Assembly (NCBI RefSeq): GCF_000015565.1
Contig: NC_008786.1
Coordinates: forward strand, 4,700,501 to 4,764,500
Reading direction: 5' to 3'
DNA length: 64,000 bases
From: Verminephrobacter eiseniae EF01-2
GTDB lineage: Bacteria; Pseudomonadota; Gammaproteobacteria; Burkholderiales; Burkholderiaceae_C
The notes beneath the pieces were generated by a model. It made no database searches. It was not told the origin of the DNA and saw only the letters and a list, made by a program, of their open reading frames with translations. Of the stretch, positions 26,753 through 36,827 are shown one piece after another; the stretch's first letter is position 1; each line of letters starts with the position of its first letter. Position numbers and translations under genes: made by a program.

Positions 26753-27790
26753 CTACTGGCGCATCGCCTTGTCGACATAGACCGTGGTGACGTAGGCGCC
26801 GTAGTCGGGCCGAACCTCCTGCACCCGGCCCTGCTCTTTCAGGAACGCCGCCGTGCCCGCCATGGCCTTGGCCGCGCCGCCGCCCAGCCAGGTCGGCGAG
26901 ACCTGCTCGGCCAGCGTCGGAAAGTAGTAGCGCGCCATCGCCGGGCCTACGTCCCTGGGGTCGGCGCGGGACCACTTGGCCATCGCCTTGATCTGCGGCG
27001 AATCGGGCGCCCAGTGCTTGCCGCCGGCCTTGTATTCCTCGTTGGCGCGGTTGAGCGCCTTGACGAAGGCGATCATGAAAGCCTCGTTGGCCGCAGCCCA
27101 TTTGGCATTCACCACGATGCCCTCGAAGGTCGGCGCGCCGCGCTGGCCGATGCTGCCCGAGCTGGCGATGACCCGGCCCTGCTCCTTGATCCTGGACAGC
27201 ACCGGGTCCCAGATGAAGGCGGCGTCGATGTCGCCGCGCTCCCATGCGGCCGCGATTTCGGGCGGGCGCATGTTCATCACGTTCACGCCCTTGGGATCGA
27301 CGCCATCCATCTTCATGCCGGCCATGAGCTGGTAATGCGCGGTCGAGACGAACGGCGTGGCCACCTTCTTGCCCGCCAGGTCCTGCATGCGGGCGATGCC
27401 CGAGTCCTTGCGCGCAACGAGTGCCTCGGCATTCGCGATGTCGGCCGAGATCCAAAAGAGCTGGATGCCCTGCCCCTGGCTGGCCGCCGCCGTCAGCGGG
27501 CTGGAGCCGGTCTCGCCCATCTGCACGGCGCCCGAAGCCATCGCGCGGATGACATCGCCACCCCCGGCGAACATGCGCCAGTGGATCTTGTAGCCGGTGG
27601 CCCTCTCGAGCTCGCCCGACTCCATCACCAGGCGCAGCGGCACCAGCATGTCCTGGTGGGCGAAGGTCAGCGCTTTGGTTTGCTGCGCGCCGGCGCTGCC
27701 GCACAGGGCGCCCAGCATGGCGGCCAGGAGGCTCCAGTGCAGCCACAGGCGCAATCGGCAGAGGGCAGGAAATGGGCGCAATGAGGTCAT
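26753..27790 (-). CDS. tauA: Taurine-type ABC transporter periplasmic binding protein
   Basis: A 345-residue NMT1/THI5-like receptor of the TauA class. The signal peptide runs through LHWSLLAAMLGALCGSAGAQ. The mature part begins LTFAHQDMLVPLRLVMESG and contains GETGSSPLTAA and the AGKKVATPFVSTAHYQL segment typical of sulfonate binders. The start at 27790 has a purine-rich GGAG-like sequence about eight bases upstream. MITE copy 3 lies between it and the regulator gene, so the operon promoter must lie within or downstream of that element. Confidence 0.83.
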   Translation of the reverse strand: MTSLRPFPALCRLRLWLHWSLLAAMLGALCGSAGAQQTKALTFAHQDMLVPLRLVMESGELERATGYKIHWRMFAGGGDVIRAMASGAVQMGETGSSPLTAAASQGQGIQLFWISADIANAEALVARKDSGIARMQDLAGKKVATPFVSTAHYQLMAGMKMDGVDPKGVNVMNMRPPEIAAAWERGDIDAAFIWDPVLSRIKEQGRVIASSGSIGQRGAPTFEGIVVNAKWAAANEAFMIAFVKALNRANEEYKAGGKHWAPDSPQIKAMAKWSRADPRDVGPAMARYYFPTLAEQVSPTWLGGGAAKAMAGTAAFLKEQGRVQEVRPDYGAYVTTVYVDKAMRQ

Positions 27791-27910
27791 CGGGAGGCTC
27801 CGGCAGATGCATCTGGCCGCGACTTTGCACCGATTGCCTGGCGCCAGAAAGTACCAGCACCGATGCGCGCATGGAGCCAGCCGGTGCCGTTCTGGTGCAT
27901 CGGCGGGCAC

Positions 27911-28074
27911 TAGTGTCGTGTCACCGATCATCTGTCGGTCCGCGCTGGCCATCGAAGCGCATCGCGGCGTTGCATCGCTTGCCAATACGCTCGGTATTGG
28001 CCGCGCGATGCGCCTTGCGCTGCGCTCCGATGGCTGCGCGCAGCCTACGACATCTGATCCGTGACGCGACACTG
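27911..28074 (-). mobile_element. MITE copy 3 (inverted orientation)
   Basis: Ends match the family with one substitution in the left end (GTGTCGTGTCAC). TA flanks the left side and TG the right. It sits between tauR (stop at 28090) and tauA (start at 27790), replacing almost all of the intergenic DNA. It could therefore either block read-through or bring a promoter. Confidence 0.86.
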
Positions 28075-28089
28075 GCGCGGTGCGTCGTT

Positions 28090-29628
28090 TCAGTGGGCGC
28101 GGTGGGCAGCGGGCCGTTTCTCGCCGCAAGCCCAGGCCAGATCCTGCACCGCCATGCCCAACGCCCGAATTCCCGCCGGAATCTGCGCCGCCGCAATCGA
28201 AGACAGCCGCAGCCGGAAGAACGGACAGGGATAGGGGGGCTTGGCGAAAAACACATCGCCGGCCTCGATCAGCACCCCGTGGTTGCGCGCCATCAGCGAC
28301 AGCCCGGGGGCATCCACCCAGTCCGGCGCCTGCACCCAGATCGAAGCCCCGCCCGAGGGCAGGCGGAACCGGAAATCGGGCAAAAGCTCGCGCAAAGCCT
28401 GGGCCACCAGAGCCAGCCGTTCCTGCAACGCCTGGTTGACCCGCCGGGTATGCGACTCGTGGTGCCCGAGCGAAAGAAACAGCGCATACGCATGCTGCAA
28501 AAACGCGCTCGGATGCCGCACCATCGCATGCCGGATGACCCGCAATTCCTTGATCAGCGCGCGCGGCGCGACGATGAAGCCCAGCCGCAATGCGGGCGAG
28601 AGGTTCTTCGACACCGAGCCGACGTAGATCACCCGCCCGGTCTTGTCCAGGCTTTTGAGCGCGGGCATGGGCCGGCCCTGGTACAGGTTCTCGGCCTCGT
28701 AGTCGTCTTCGATGATCACGAAGTCCTGCAACTCGGCCTTGCGCAACAGCCATTGCCGCCGCGCAAGGCTCAGGATGGCCGTGGTCGGACTCTGGTGCGA
28801 GGGCGTCACGAACAGGTAGTCGGCCGCCGGCAGCGCATCGACCACCAGCCCGTCCTCGTCGACATCGATCGCGACCCAGCGGGGCTGCCGCAGCGAGAAA
28901 CTGTTGCGCGCATGGGGATGCCCGGGCTCTTCCAGTCCGACGCGCGTGCGCTCGTCGAACAGCGCCTCGGCCAGCAGGTAGTACGCATGCTGCGCGCCCA
29001 TCGTGACGAGGATCTCCTCCTTGGGCGCGAACACGCCGCGCTGGGGCAGCAAGCGCGTGCGGATCTGCTCGATCAGGTCGGGCACGTCGCTGGTCTCCAG
29101 GTCCGGCGTCCAGTGCGGCAGATGCGAGCGCGCCAGGCTGCGGGCGCAGCACTCGCGGAAATCCTCGGTCGGAAAAAGCTGCTGGTCGTAGTTGCCGTAG
29201 ACGAAAGGGTAGGGATAGTCGCGCCAGCGGTCGGGCTTGGACAGCGTGGGCTTGTCCAGCAGCGAGCGCAGCACCCGCTGCGACCAGTCGGGCGGCGCGC
29301 TGGCCTGCCCGTTGCGCCCGCGCAGCGGCTCGGCATGTGCCGCCGACAGCGGCCGCGCATCGCGCGCCACGAACACGCCGCTGCGCGCACGCGCTTGCAA
29401 AAAGCCTTCGTCGATCAGTTGCAGGTAGGCCGAGGTGACGGTGTTGCGGCTCAGGCCGAGCAGCGCCGCCAGCTCGCGCGAGGACGGCAGCAGCGCCCCG
29501 GGGCGCAGGTGTTCTTCCAGAATCGCCCGGACCACGGCCGTGCGCAAACGCGCTTGCAACGGCAATGCCGGCTGCTCGGGCAGCGCAAAGAGCTGCGTCC
29601 ATTGAGTGGCTCTCGGGTTGCGGGGCAT
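28090..29628 (-). CDS. tauR: MocR-family GntR/aminotransferase regulator of taurine genes
   Basis: A 512-residue MocR protein with an N-terminal winged helix of the GntR type (about 20-90, SRELAALLGLSRNTVTSAYL). The rest is a fold-type I aminotransferase domain, with the PLP lysine Lys341 in VGSVSKNLSP and the cofactor-contacting Asp308/Asp309 in IIEDDYEAENLY. TauR activates taurine genes in several proteobacteria using PLP. It lies between tauABC and the divergent tauXY; the 217-base region 29629-29845 should contain its operator, but I cannot point to a convincing direct repeat there. Confidence 0.8.
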   Translation of the reverse strand: MPRNPRATQWTQLFALPEQPALPLQARLRTAVVRAILEEHLRPGALLPSSRELAALLGLSRNTVTSAYLQLIDEGFLQARARSGVFVARDARPLSAAHAEPLRGRNGQASAPPDWSQRVLRSLLDKPTLSKPDRWRDYPYPFVYGNYDQQLFPTEDFRECCARSLARSHLPHWTPDLETSDVPDLIEQIRTRLLPQRGVFAPKEEILVTMGAQHAYYLLAEALFDERTRVGLEEPGHPHARNSFSLRQPRWVAIDVDEDGLVVDALPAADYLFVTPSHQSPTTAILSLARRQWLLRKAELQDFVIIEDDYEAENLYQGRPMPALKSLDKTGRVIYVGSVSKNLSPALRLGFIVAPRALIKELRVIRHAMVRHPSAFLQHAYALFLSLGHHESHTRRVNQALQERLALVAQALRELLPDFRFRLPSGGASIWVQAPDWVDAPGLSLMARNHGVLIEAGDVFFAKPPYPCPFFRLRLSSIAAAQIPAGIRALGMAVQDLAWACGEKRPAAHRAH

Positions 29629-29845
29629 GGTGCGCCGCAGTGTAGGGCAGGCATGTCGAACCGTGACGCTCTGGCGCGCTCGAATCCCGGCATCTGGCCC
29701 TATCGCGCCGGTCGCCGCCTGGCCTACCCTCGGGGCCTTGTCATCCTGGAAAAAAGCAGCCCGAAACCCGCATGGACAGCGGGTTTGACCGGTTTCACCG
29801 CGCGCCCGGCTGCGCTTTTCAGGTTCTTTTTCCGAAAGCCTCCGC

Positions 29846-30304
29846 GTGACTGCACAGCAAGCCCTTTCCCTCCCCGTGACCGGCCCCGTGACCGGCTCCG
29901 TGACCCACCCCATGACCGGCCCCGTGACCAGCGCCACCCTGGCCGCTTTCAGCGCTGCCTGGAACCGCCACGACATCGACGCCCTGATGGACTTCATGAG
30001 CACCGATTGCATCTTCCAAAGCGCCGCCGGCCCCGACGCCTGCGGCAGCCGCCATGTCGGCGCACAGGCCGTGCGCCAGGCCTTTGCCGCCGTCTGGCAC
30101 GCCGTGCCCGATGCGCAGTGGGTGGACGGCCGGCACTTCGTGCATGGCGACTTTGGCGTTTCGCAGTGGAACTTCACCGGCACCGCCGCCGACGGCAGCC
30201 GCATCGAGGCCGACGGCATCGATGTGTTCACCTTCAGGGACGGAAAAATCCACCTGAAGAACGTGTTCCGCAAGGTGCGCCCGAACCTGCCCGCGCCCCG
30301 GTGA
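29846..30304 (+). CDS. tauX: Taurine dehydrogenase small subunit-like (NTF2/SnoaL-like)
   Basis: A 152-residue protein of the NTF2/SnoaL-like fold, seen in LAAFSAAWNRHDIDALMDFM and the closing strand DVFTFRDGKIHLKNVFRKV. TauX-type small subunits pair with the flavoprotein TauY to deaminate taurine to sulfoacetaldehyde. The GTG at 29846 is taken as start, but the first 25 codons are a 12-base repeat with several GTG/ATG codons, and ATG 29912 is an equally good start. The following tauY-like gene is coupled to it. Assignment is mainly by context. Confidence 0.62.
   Translation: MTAQQALSLPVTGPVTGSVTHPMTGPVTSATLAAFSAAWNRHDIDALMDFMSTDCIFQSAAGPDACGSRHVGAQAVRQAFAAVWHAVPDAQWVDGRHFVHGDFGVSQWNFTGTAADGSRIEADGIDVFTFRDGKIHLKNVFRKVRPNLPAPR
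29876..29935 (+). repeat. Imperfect 12-bp tandem repeat in the tauX-like 5' end
   Basis: Five 12-base units of the form GTGACCGGCCCC encode VTGP, VTGS, VTHP, MTGP and VTSA. Each unit begins with a GTG or ATG in frame, giving up to five alternative start codons. Changes in copy number would keep the frame. Confidence 0.75.
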
Positions 30305-30309
30305 CAGCG

Positions 30310-31809
30310 ATGCGCACGAGCACCGCAGCAGACATCCGGGGCATGGCCAGCGCCGCGCCGATGGCGCCACCGGCAGCCCTTGCACACCCCTCGCCCCCCT
30401 CGCCCCCCTCGCCTCCATTGCGCCCCTACGACCCGCAGTACGACCCGCTGCACGCGCGCGACCCCGGCACCGGCTGCGCCTATGCGCCCACCTGGTGGGT
30501 GGCCAGCGCCGGCCAGCCGCCCGGGGACGACGGCCCGCTGGTGCGCGACATCGATGTCGATGTGGCCGTCATCGGGTCGGGCAGCACCGGCCTGTCGACC
30601 GCGCTGTACCTGGCGCAGGAGCATGGCATCCGCGCGACCGTGCTCGAAGCCAACCAGACCGCCTGGGGCTGCTCGAGCCGCAGCGGCGGCCAGGGCCAGA
30701 ACGCCGGCGGCCGGCTCAAGCGCTCGCAGTGGATCGCGCGCTGGGGCCTGGACACGGCCAGGAAGCTCGACGCGGAAATTCGCAGCGGCTTCGAGAACTT
30801 TCGCCACCTGAGCCGCCAGATCGACTGCGAGGCCCATGACGGCGGCCACCTCTACCTGGCGCACCGGCGCGAGAAACTCGCCGGCCTCGACGCCGAGGCC
30901 CGGCTGATGCGCGAGACCTTCGGCTACGCCACGCGCATGCTGAGCGCCGAGCAAGTGCGGCAAGACTACTGCGACGAGCGCGAGGCCGTCGGCGCCATGT
31001 TCGAGCCTGAAGGCGTGGGCATCCACCCGCTCAAGTTCAGTTTCGGCCTGATGCGCAAAGCGCGCGCGCTCGGCGTGACGGTCCATACCGCAAGCCCGGT
31101 GCAGGGCTGGCACAGCGCCGCCGGCTGGCAGCATCTGCAAACACCCGCCGGCCTGGTGCGGGCGCGGCGCGTGGCGGTATGCACCGGCGGCTACACGGGC
31201 CAGACGCTCAACCCGCTGCTCAAGGACCGGGTCATGCCGATCCTGTCGAACTCGGTGGTCACGCGGGTGCTCAGCCCGGCCGAACTGGCCGCCACCAACT
31301 TCAGGACCGAAACCTTCCTGACCGATACGCGCACGCTGCGCTTTTACTACCGCTTGCTCAGGGACAAGCGGCTGCAGATCGGCAGCCGCAGCGCGGTCAG
31401 CGGCGCCGATGCCGAGCACCCGGCGCACCTGCGGCTGCTGACCGACGCCATTGCGCGCAAGTTCCCGCCGCTGGCCGGCATCCGCATCGACTACTCGTGG
31501 TGGGGCTGGGTCGACATGAGCCACGACATGATGCCGCGCATCACCCAGCCCGATGCGCAGCAAAAAATCTGGTACGCGCTGGGCTATGGCGGCAACGGCG
31601 TGTCGTTCTCGACCTGGGCCGGCAAGCGGCTGGCCGAGCGCGTGGCGGGCAAGGACGGCGGCCGGGAACTGTTCGATCTGCCGATCTATCGCTCGCCTTT
31701 GCCTTTCCCGAACCTGATGGGCCTGGCTCAGACGCAGGCCCTGGCGCCTTTTCGCCGCATCGGCCAGCGCATGCTCTACCAGTGGTACTGGCTGCGTGAC
31801 GAGAAGTAG
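30310..31809 (+). CDS. tauY: FAD-dependent oxidoreductase, taurine dehydrogenase large subunit-like
   Basis: A 499-residue DAO-family flavoprotein. After a proline-rich leader (HPSPPSPPSPPLRP, 9-base repeats) comes the dinucleotide fold VIGSGSTGLST (88-98), then RSGGQGQNAGGRL and the C-terminal YALGYGGNGVSFSTWAGK. It is related to gamma-glutamylputrescine oxidase and TauY. Beside tauX, tauR and tauABC it most likely oxidises taurine with cytochrome c as acceptor. A GTG at 30301 overlapping the tauX stop (GTGA) is an alternative start. MITE copy 4 follows the stop by ten bases. Confidence 0.72.
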   Translation: MRTSTAADIRGMASAAPMAPPAALAHPSPPSPPSPPLRPYDPQYDPLHARDPGTGCAYAPTWWVASAGQPPGDDGPLVRDIDVDVAVIGSGSTGLSTALYLAQEHGIRATVLEANQTAWGCSSRSGGQGQNAGGRLKRSQWIARWGLDTARKLDAEIRSGFENFRHLSRQIDCEAHDGGHLYLAHRREKLAGLDAEARLMRETFGYATRMLSAEQVRQDYCDEREAVGAMFEPEGVGIHPLKFSFGLMRKARALGVTVHTASPVQGWHSAAGWQHLQTPAGLVRARRVAVCTGGYTGQTLNPLLKDRVMPILSNSVVTRVLSPAELAATNFRTETFLTDTRTLRFYYRLLRDKRLQIGSRSAVSGADAEHPAHLRLLTDAIARKFPPLAGIRIDYSWWGWVDMSHDMMPRITQPDAQQKIWYALGYGGNGVSFSTWAGKRLAERVAGKDGGRELFDLPIYRSPLPFPNLMGLAQTQALAPFRRIGQRMLYQWYWLRDEK

Positions 31810-31819
31810 CCGCCTCCTC

Positions 31820-31984
31820 TAGTGTCGCGTCACCGATCATCTGTCGGTCTGCGCTGGCCATCGAAGCGCATCGCGGCGTTGCATCGCTTGCCAATACAGC
31901 TCGGTATGGGCTGCGCGATGCGCCTTGCGCTGCGCTCCGATGGCTGCGCGCAGCCTACGACATCTGATCGGTGACGCGACACTA
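31820..31984 (-). mobile_element. MITE copy 4 (inverted orientation)
   Basis: TA flanks both sides and both 18-base ends match the consensus. It lies directly after tauY and 248 bases before the peptide-binding-protein gene, a natural position for a terminator. The 247 bases between it and that gene show no other feature besides a GAGG ribosome-binding site. Confidence 0.88.
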
Positions 31985-32231
31985 GCCTGCGCCCGCCAGC
32001 GGGCCGCGCACCGGCGTTGCGCATTCCCGCAGATGGTGCAACGGCGCAGCGCACAACGGGACAAACCCGTGCTTTCTGGCCCTGCAGGTTGCCTGCGTTT
32101 GGCTCTTCGCCGGCACGCGGCGAGCGCCTATCGTCCGGGTTCGTCCGGGCGACAGGGCTTCTTGCCCTGCCGCATTCCCGGGAGCCGATCCGGATTGCGA
32201 TTGCTCGCACCCCACTTTCAGAGGTCTTGCC

Positions 32232-33824
32232 ATGCCCCTTCTTGCCCGTTGCACATGCCGCGCCGCCTTGCTCGGCATCGGCGCCCTGCTCTCGCTGGCG
32301 CAGCCGGCCCTGGCGGCCGATCAACCCAAGCGCGGCGGCACGCTGGTGATCGGCAGCACACAGACGCCGCGCCACCTGAACGGCGCGGTGCAGTCGGGCG
32401 TCGCCACCGGCCTGTCCTCGACGCAGATCTTCGCCAGCCCGCTGCGCTTCGACGGGCAGTGGAACCCGCAGCCTTACCTGGCCCAATCGTGGCGGTTGGC
32501 CGACGACGGCAAATCGCTCACGCTCGGGCTGCGCAAGGACGCGCTGTTTCACGACGGCAAGCCGGTCACCTCGGCCGATGTGGCTTTTTCGATCATGGCG
32601 ATCAAGGCCAACCACCCGTTCAGCACCATGTTCGGCCCGGTCGAGAAGGTCGACACGCCCGACCCGCACACCGCCATCATCCGCATGAGCGTGCCGCACC
32701 CGGCCATCGTGCTGGCGATGTCGCCAGCCCTTTGCCCGATTCTTCCCCGGCATATCTACGGCGACGGCCAGGACCTGAAGAACCACCCGCGCAACAGCAC
32801 CGACCCGGTAGGCTCGGGCCCGTTCCGGGTCACCGAATTCCAGCCGGCGCAGCGCGTGGTGCTCGAGCGCTTCGAGCGCTTTTTCCTGCCCGGCCGGCCC
32901 TATCTGGACAAGGTGATCGTCAGCATCACGCTCGACCGGGCCAGTCTGGTCCTGGGGCTCGAGCGCGGCGACATACAGATGCTGCCCTTCGTCACGCAGT
33001 CCACCGACCTCAAGCGCCTGGCCAGCGACCCGAGGCTGTCGCTCACGTCCAAGGGCTATGACGGCATGGGCCCGCTCAACTGGCTGGCCTTCAACACGGC
33101 AAAGCAGCCGCTGTCGCACTTGCAGGTGCGCAAGGCCATCGCCACGGCCATCGACAAGAACTTCATCACCCGGGCGCTGATGGGCGGCTTTGCCACCGTG
33201 TCCGACGGGCCGCTGGTGGCCAACAGCCCGTTTGCCGCGTCCGACCTGGTGCGCTACCCGTTCGATCTGAAAAAAGCCGGCGCGATGCTCGACGCGGCGG
33301 GCTACAAGGCCGGCGCGAACGGCGAGCGCTTCAGGCTCGGCCTGGACTACCTGCCCGGCAACGAAGACCAGCAAAAGAACGTGGCCGAGTACATCCGCGG
33401 CCAGCTCAAGAAGGTGGGCATCACGGTCGAGATGCGCGCCTCGGCCGACTTTCCGGCCTGGGCCCGGCGGATGGCCGCGCACGACTTCGACCTGTCGATG
33501 GACATGGTGTTCAACTGGGGCGACCCGGTCATCGGCGTGCACCGCACCTACCTGTCGAGCAACATCAAACCCATCGTCTGGACCAACACCCAGTCCTACG
33601 CCAACCCCAAGGTCGACGAATTGCTCCACACCGCCGGCAGCCTGATCGACCCGGCGCAGCGCAAAGCCCATTACGCCGCCTTCCAGAAGATCGTGACCGA
33701 CGAGCTGCCGATCCTGTTCATCAACCAGGTGCCCTACCACACCATCACCAGCAAGAAGCTGGCGCAGGTGCCGACCTCGATCTGGGGGCCGATGTCGCCG
33801 CTGGACGAGGTCTACTACAAGTGA
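32232..33824 (+). CDS. Dipeptide/oligopeptide-type ABC periplasmic binding protein
   Basis: A 530-residue SBP_bac_5 receptor with a normal signal peptide (LLGIGALLSLAQPALAAD, cut after ALA). Family markers are KRGGTLVIG at the mature start, LFHDGKPVTSADVAFS and DPVGSGPFRV. It is of full length. It opens a seven-gene operon: permeases, two ATPases, an amidohydrolase and a CobW-type GTPase follow, all with overlapping start and stop codons. The ligand may be a peptide, opine or nickel-type complex; the amidohydrolase suggests an amide or lactam compound. Confidence 0.88.
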   Translation: MPLLARCTCRAALLGIGALLSLAQPALAADQPKRGGTLVIGSTQTPRHLNGAVQSGVATGLSSTQIFASPLRFDGQWNPQPYLAQSWRLADDGKSLTLGLRKDALFHDGKPVTSADVAFSIMAIKANHPFSTMFGPVEKVDTPDPHTAIIRMSVPHPAIVLAMSPALCPILPRHIYGDGQDLKNHPRNSTDPVGSGPFRVTEFQPAQRVVLERFERFFLPGRPYLDKVIVSITLDRASLVLGLERGDIQMLPFVTQSTDLKRLASDPRLSLTSKGYDGMGPLNWLAFNTAKQPLSHLQVRKAIATAIDKNFITRALMGGFATVSDGPLVANSPFAASDLVRYPFDLKKAGAMLDAAGYKAGANGERFRLGLDYLPGNEDQQKNVAEYIRGQLKKVGITVEMRASADFPAWARRMAAHDFDLSMDMVFNWGDPVIGVHRTYLSSNIKPIVWTNTQSYANPKVDELLHTAGSLIDPAQRKAHYAAFQKIVTDELPILFINQVPYHTITSKKLAQVPTSIWGPMSPLDEVYYK

Positions 33825-34837
33825 GGGGCGGCGCCGTGGCCCTGACAGGTCTGTCCGGTATGCCGGGCATGTTGCGCCACACCGCCGCGCGGCTGCTGCA
33901 GGCCGCCGGCCTGGTGCTCGCGGTGGTGGTGCTGAACTTCGTGCTGGTGCACGCCGCGCCGGGCGACCCGGTGGAAACCATCGCCGGCGCCAGCGGCGGC
34001 ATGTCGCCCGAGCTGATGGCGCAGTTGCGCCAGCAGTACGGGCTCGACCAGCCGCTGCCGGTGCAGTTGTGGGTCTACCTGGGCAAGGTGGTCCAGGGTG
34101 ATCTGGGCCACTCGTATTTCTTCAACCAGCCGGTGGCGCAGATGATCGCCGCCCGCGTGCCGGCCACGCTGCTGCTGATGCTCAGCGCGGTGTCGCTGGC
34201 CTTCGGGGTGGGCACCGCGCTGGGCGTGCTGTCCGCGCGCAAGCCCAATGGCTGGCTGTCGCAGTTCATCACCGTGCTGTCGCTGGTGGGCTTTGCGGCG
34301 CCGGTGTTCTGGCTCGGGATCATGCTGGTGATCCTGCTGGCCTCGGTGCTGCCGATCTTGCCGGTGGCCGGCATGCGTTCGATCGACGCCAGCGGCGGCG
34401 GGATCGGGGATGTGCTCGACGTGGCCCACCACCTGGTGCTGCCGACGCTCACGCTCAGCCTGGTGTACCTGGCGCAGTACAGCCGGCTCGCGCGCTCGGC
34501 CATGCTCGACGTGCTGGGCGCGGACTTCATCCGCACCGCGCGCGCCAAGGGCCTGGCCGAGCGCGTGGTGCTCTACAGGCACGCATTGCGCAATGCGCTG
34601 CTGCCGGTGGTCACGGTGCTGGGGCTGCAATTTGGCAACATGCTGGCCGGCGCGATTCTGGTCGAGACGGTGTTCAACTGGCCGGGCCTGGGCCGGCTGG
34701 CCTTCGAGTCGGTGCTGCGGCGCGACTACCCGACCATCCTGGGCGTGCTGCTGTTCTCCTCCATCGTGGTGGTGGCGATGAACCAGATCACCGATCTGTG
34801 CTACCGCCTCATCGACCCGCGGATCAAGGCACCATGA
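33821..34837 (+). CDS. ABC permease DppB/OppB type
   Basis: A 338-residue permease with six helices. The N-terminal helix after residue 25 and the HAAPGDPVE loop are typical of DppB. The coupling helix lies in FIRTARAKGLAERVVLYRHALRN. The GTG start overlaps the receptor stop (GTGA). It partners the next permease to form the channel. Confidence 0.87.
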   Translation: MRGGAVALTGLSGMPGMLRHTAARLLQAAGLVLAVVVLNFVLVHAAPGDPVETIAGASGGMSPELMAQLRQQYGLDQPLPVQLWVYLGKVVQGDLGHSYFFNQPVAQMIAARVPATLLLMLSAVSLAFGVGTALGVLSARKPNGWLSQFITVLSLVGFAAPVFWLGIMLVILLASVLPILPVAGMRSIDASGGGIGDVLDVAHHLVLPTLTLSLVYLAQYSRLARSAMLDVLGADFIRTARAKGLAERVVLYRHALRNALLPVVTVLGLQFGNMLAGAILVETVFNWPGLGRLAFESVLRRDYPTILGVLLFSSIVVVAMNQITDLCYRLIDPRIKAP

Positions 34838-35738
34838 GCGCAGCCCGGCCGCCCGAAGGCGCTCATACCGCAGCGCTGCCTGCCCCCGTCGTCCATGTCG
34901 AGCACCCGGGCGTCGAGGCGTTGCGCATGTTCCTGCGCAACCCTTCGGCCATCGCCGGCAGTGCGCTGCTGCTCGTGGTGCTGCTGGTCGCAATCGCCGG
35001 GCCGTGGTTGCTGCAGGCCGACCCCTTCGAGATCAGGGCGGCCCCGCTGACGCCGCCCTTTACCGGGCAGGCCTGGATCGGCACCGACTATCTGGGCCGC
35101 GATGTGCTGACCACGCTGGTCTACGGCGGGCGCGCCACGCTGCTGGTGGGCGCGGTGGCCGCCGCGTTGTCGGTGCTCACCGGCATCACGCTCGGCGCTT
35201 GCGCGGGCTACTACGGCGGCAAGCTCGATGCGGCGCTGATGAAGGTCACCGAATTCTTCCAGGTGCTGCCCGCGCTGCTGTTTGCGATGGTGGTGGTGAC
35301 GCTGTTCTCGCCCACGCTGGTGACGGTGACGCTGGCCATAGGCTGCGTCAGTTGGACCGGCACCGCGCGCCTGACGCGCGCCGAGTTCATGAAGTACCGG
35401 GAACTGGAATTCGTGCGCGCCGAGCGGGCCATGGGCGCGCGCGACGCGCGCATCATCTGGCAGGTGATCTTGCCCAATGCGCTGCCGCCGCTGGTGGTCT
35501 CGGCCACGCTGGCCGTGGGGGTGGCGATCCTGTTCGAGGCCGGGCTGTCGTTCCTGGGCCTGGGCGATCCGAACCAGATGAGTTGGGGGCTGATGATAGG
35601 TTCGAGCCGGCAGTACGTGCTGTCTTGCTGGTGGGCCGTGGCCTTCCCGGGCGCTGCGATCTTCGTCACGGTGCTGGCCGTCAGCCTGATCGGCGACGGC
35701 CTGAACGATGCGCTGAACCCCAAGCTGAGGGAGCGCTG

Positions 35739-35739
<1 letters not shown>
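34834..35739 (+). CDS. ABC permease DppC/OppC type with translated repeat at its N-terminus
   Basis: A 301-residue permease with the DppC landmarks AWIGTDYLGRDVLTTLVYGG and FVRAERAMGARDARIIW. The first 12 residues (MSAARPPEGAHT) come from the dispersed palindromic repeat also found at 40206 and 62840. The start codon ATGA overlaps the previous stop and is itself the first base group of the repeat. The repeat adds a cytoplasmic extension ahead of the first helix and probably does not disturb function. Confidence 0.87.
34838..34875 (+). repeat. Translated palindromic repeat, single partial unit
   Basis: The unit reads GCAGCCCGGCCGCCCGAAGG then CGCTCATACCGCAGC, matching the first 36 bases of the 60-base units at 40206. 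It encodes AARPPEGAHTAA. It includes the inverted pair TGAGCGC / GCGCTCA (34835-34841 and 34858-34864). Confidence 0.8.

Positions 35740-36823
<1,084 letters not shown>

Positions 36824-36827
<4 letters not shown>

Noticed and set aside
27772..31809. A very long open plus-strand frame through the regulator region into the tauY-like gene
   Set aside because: It crosses a MITE and runs antisense to an intact MocR gene. High GC leaves long frames open on both strands; only the part from about 30310 has protein character.
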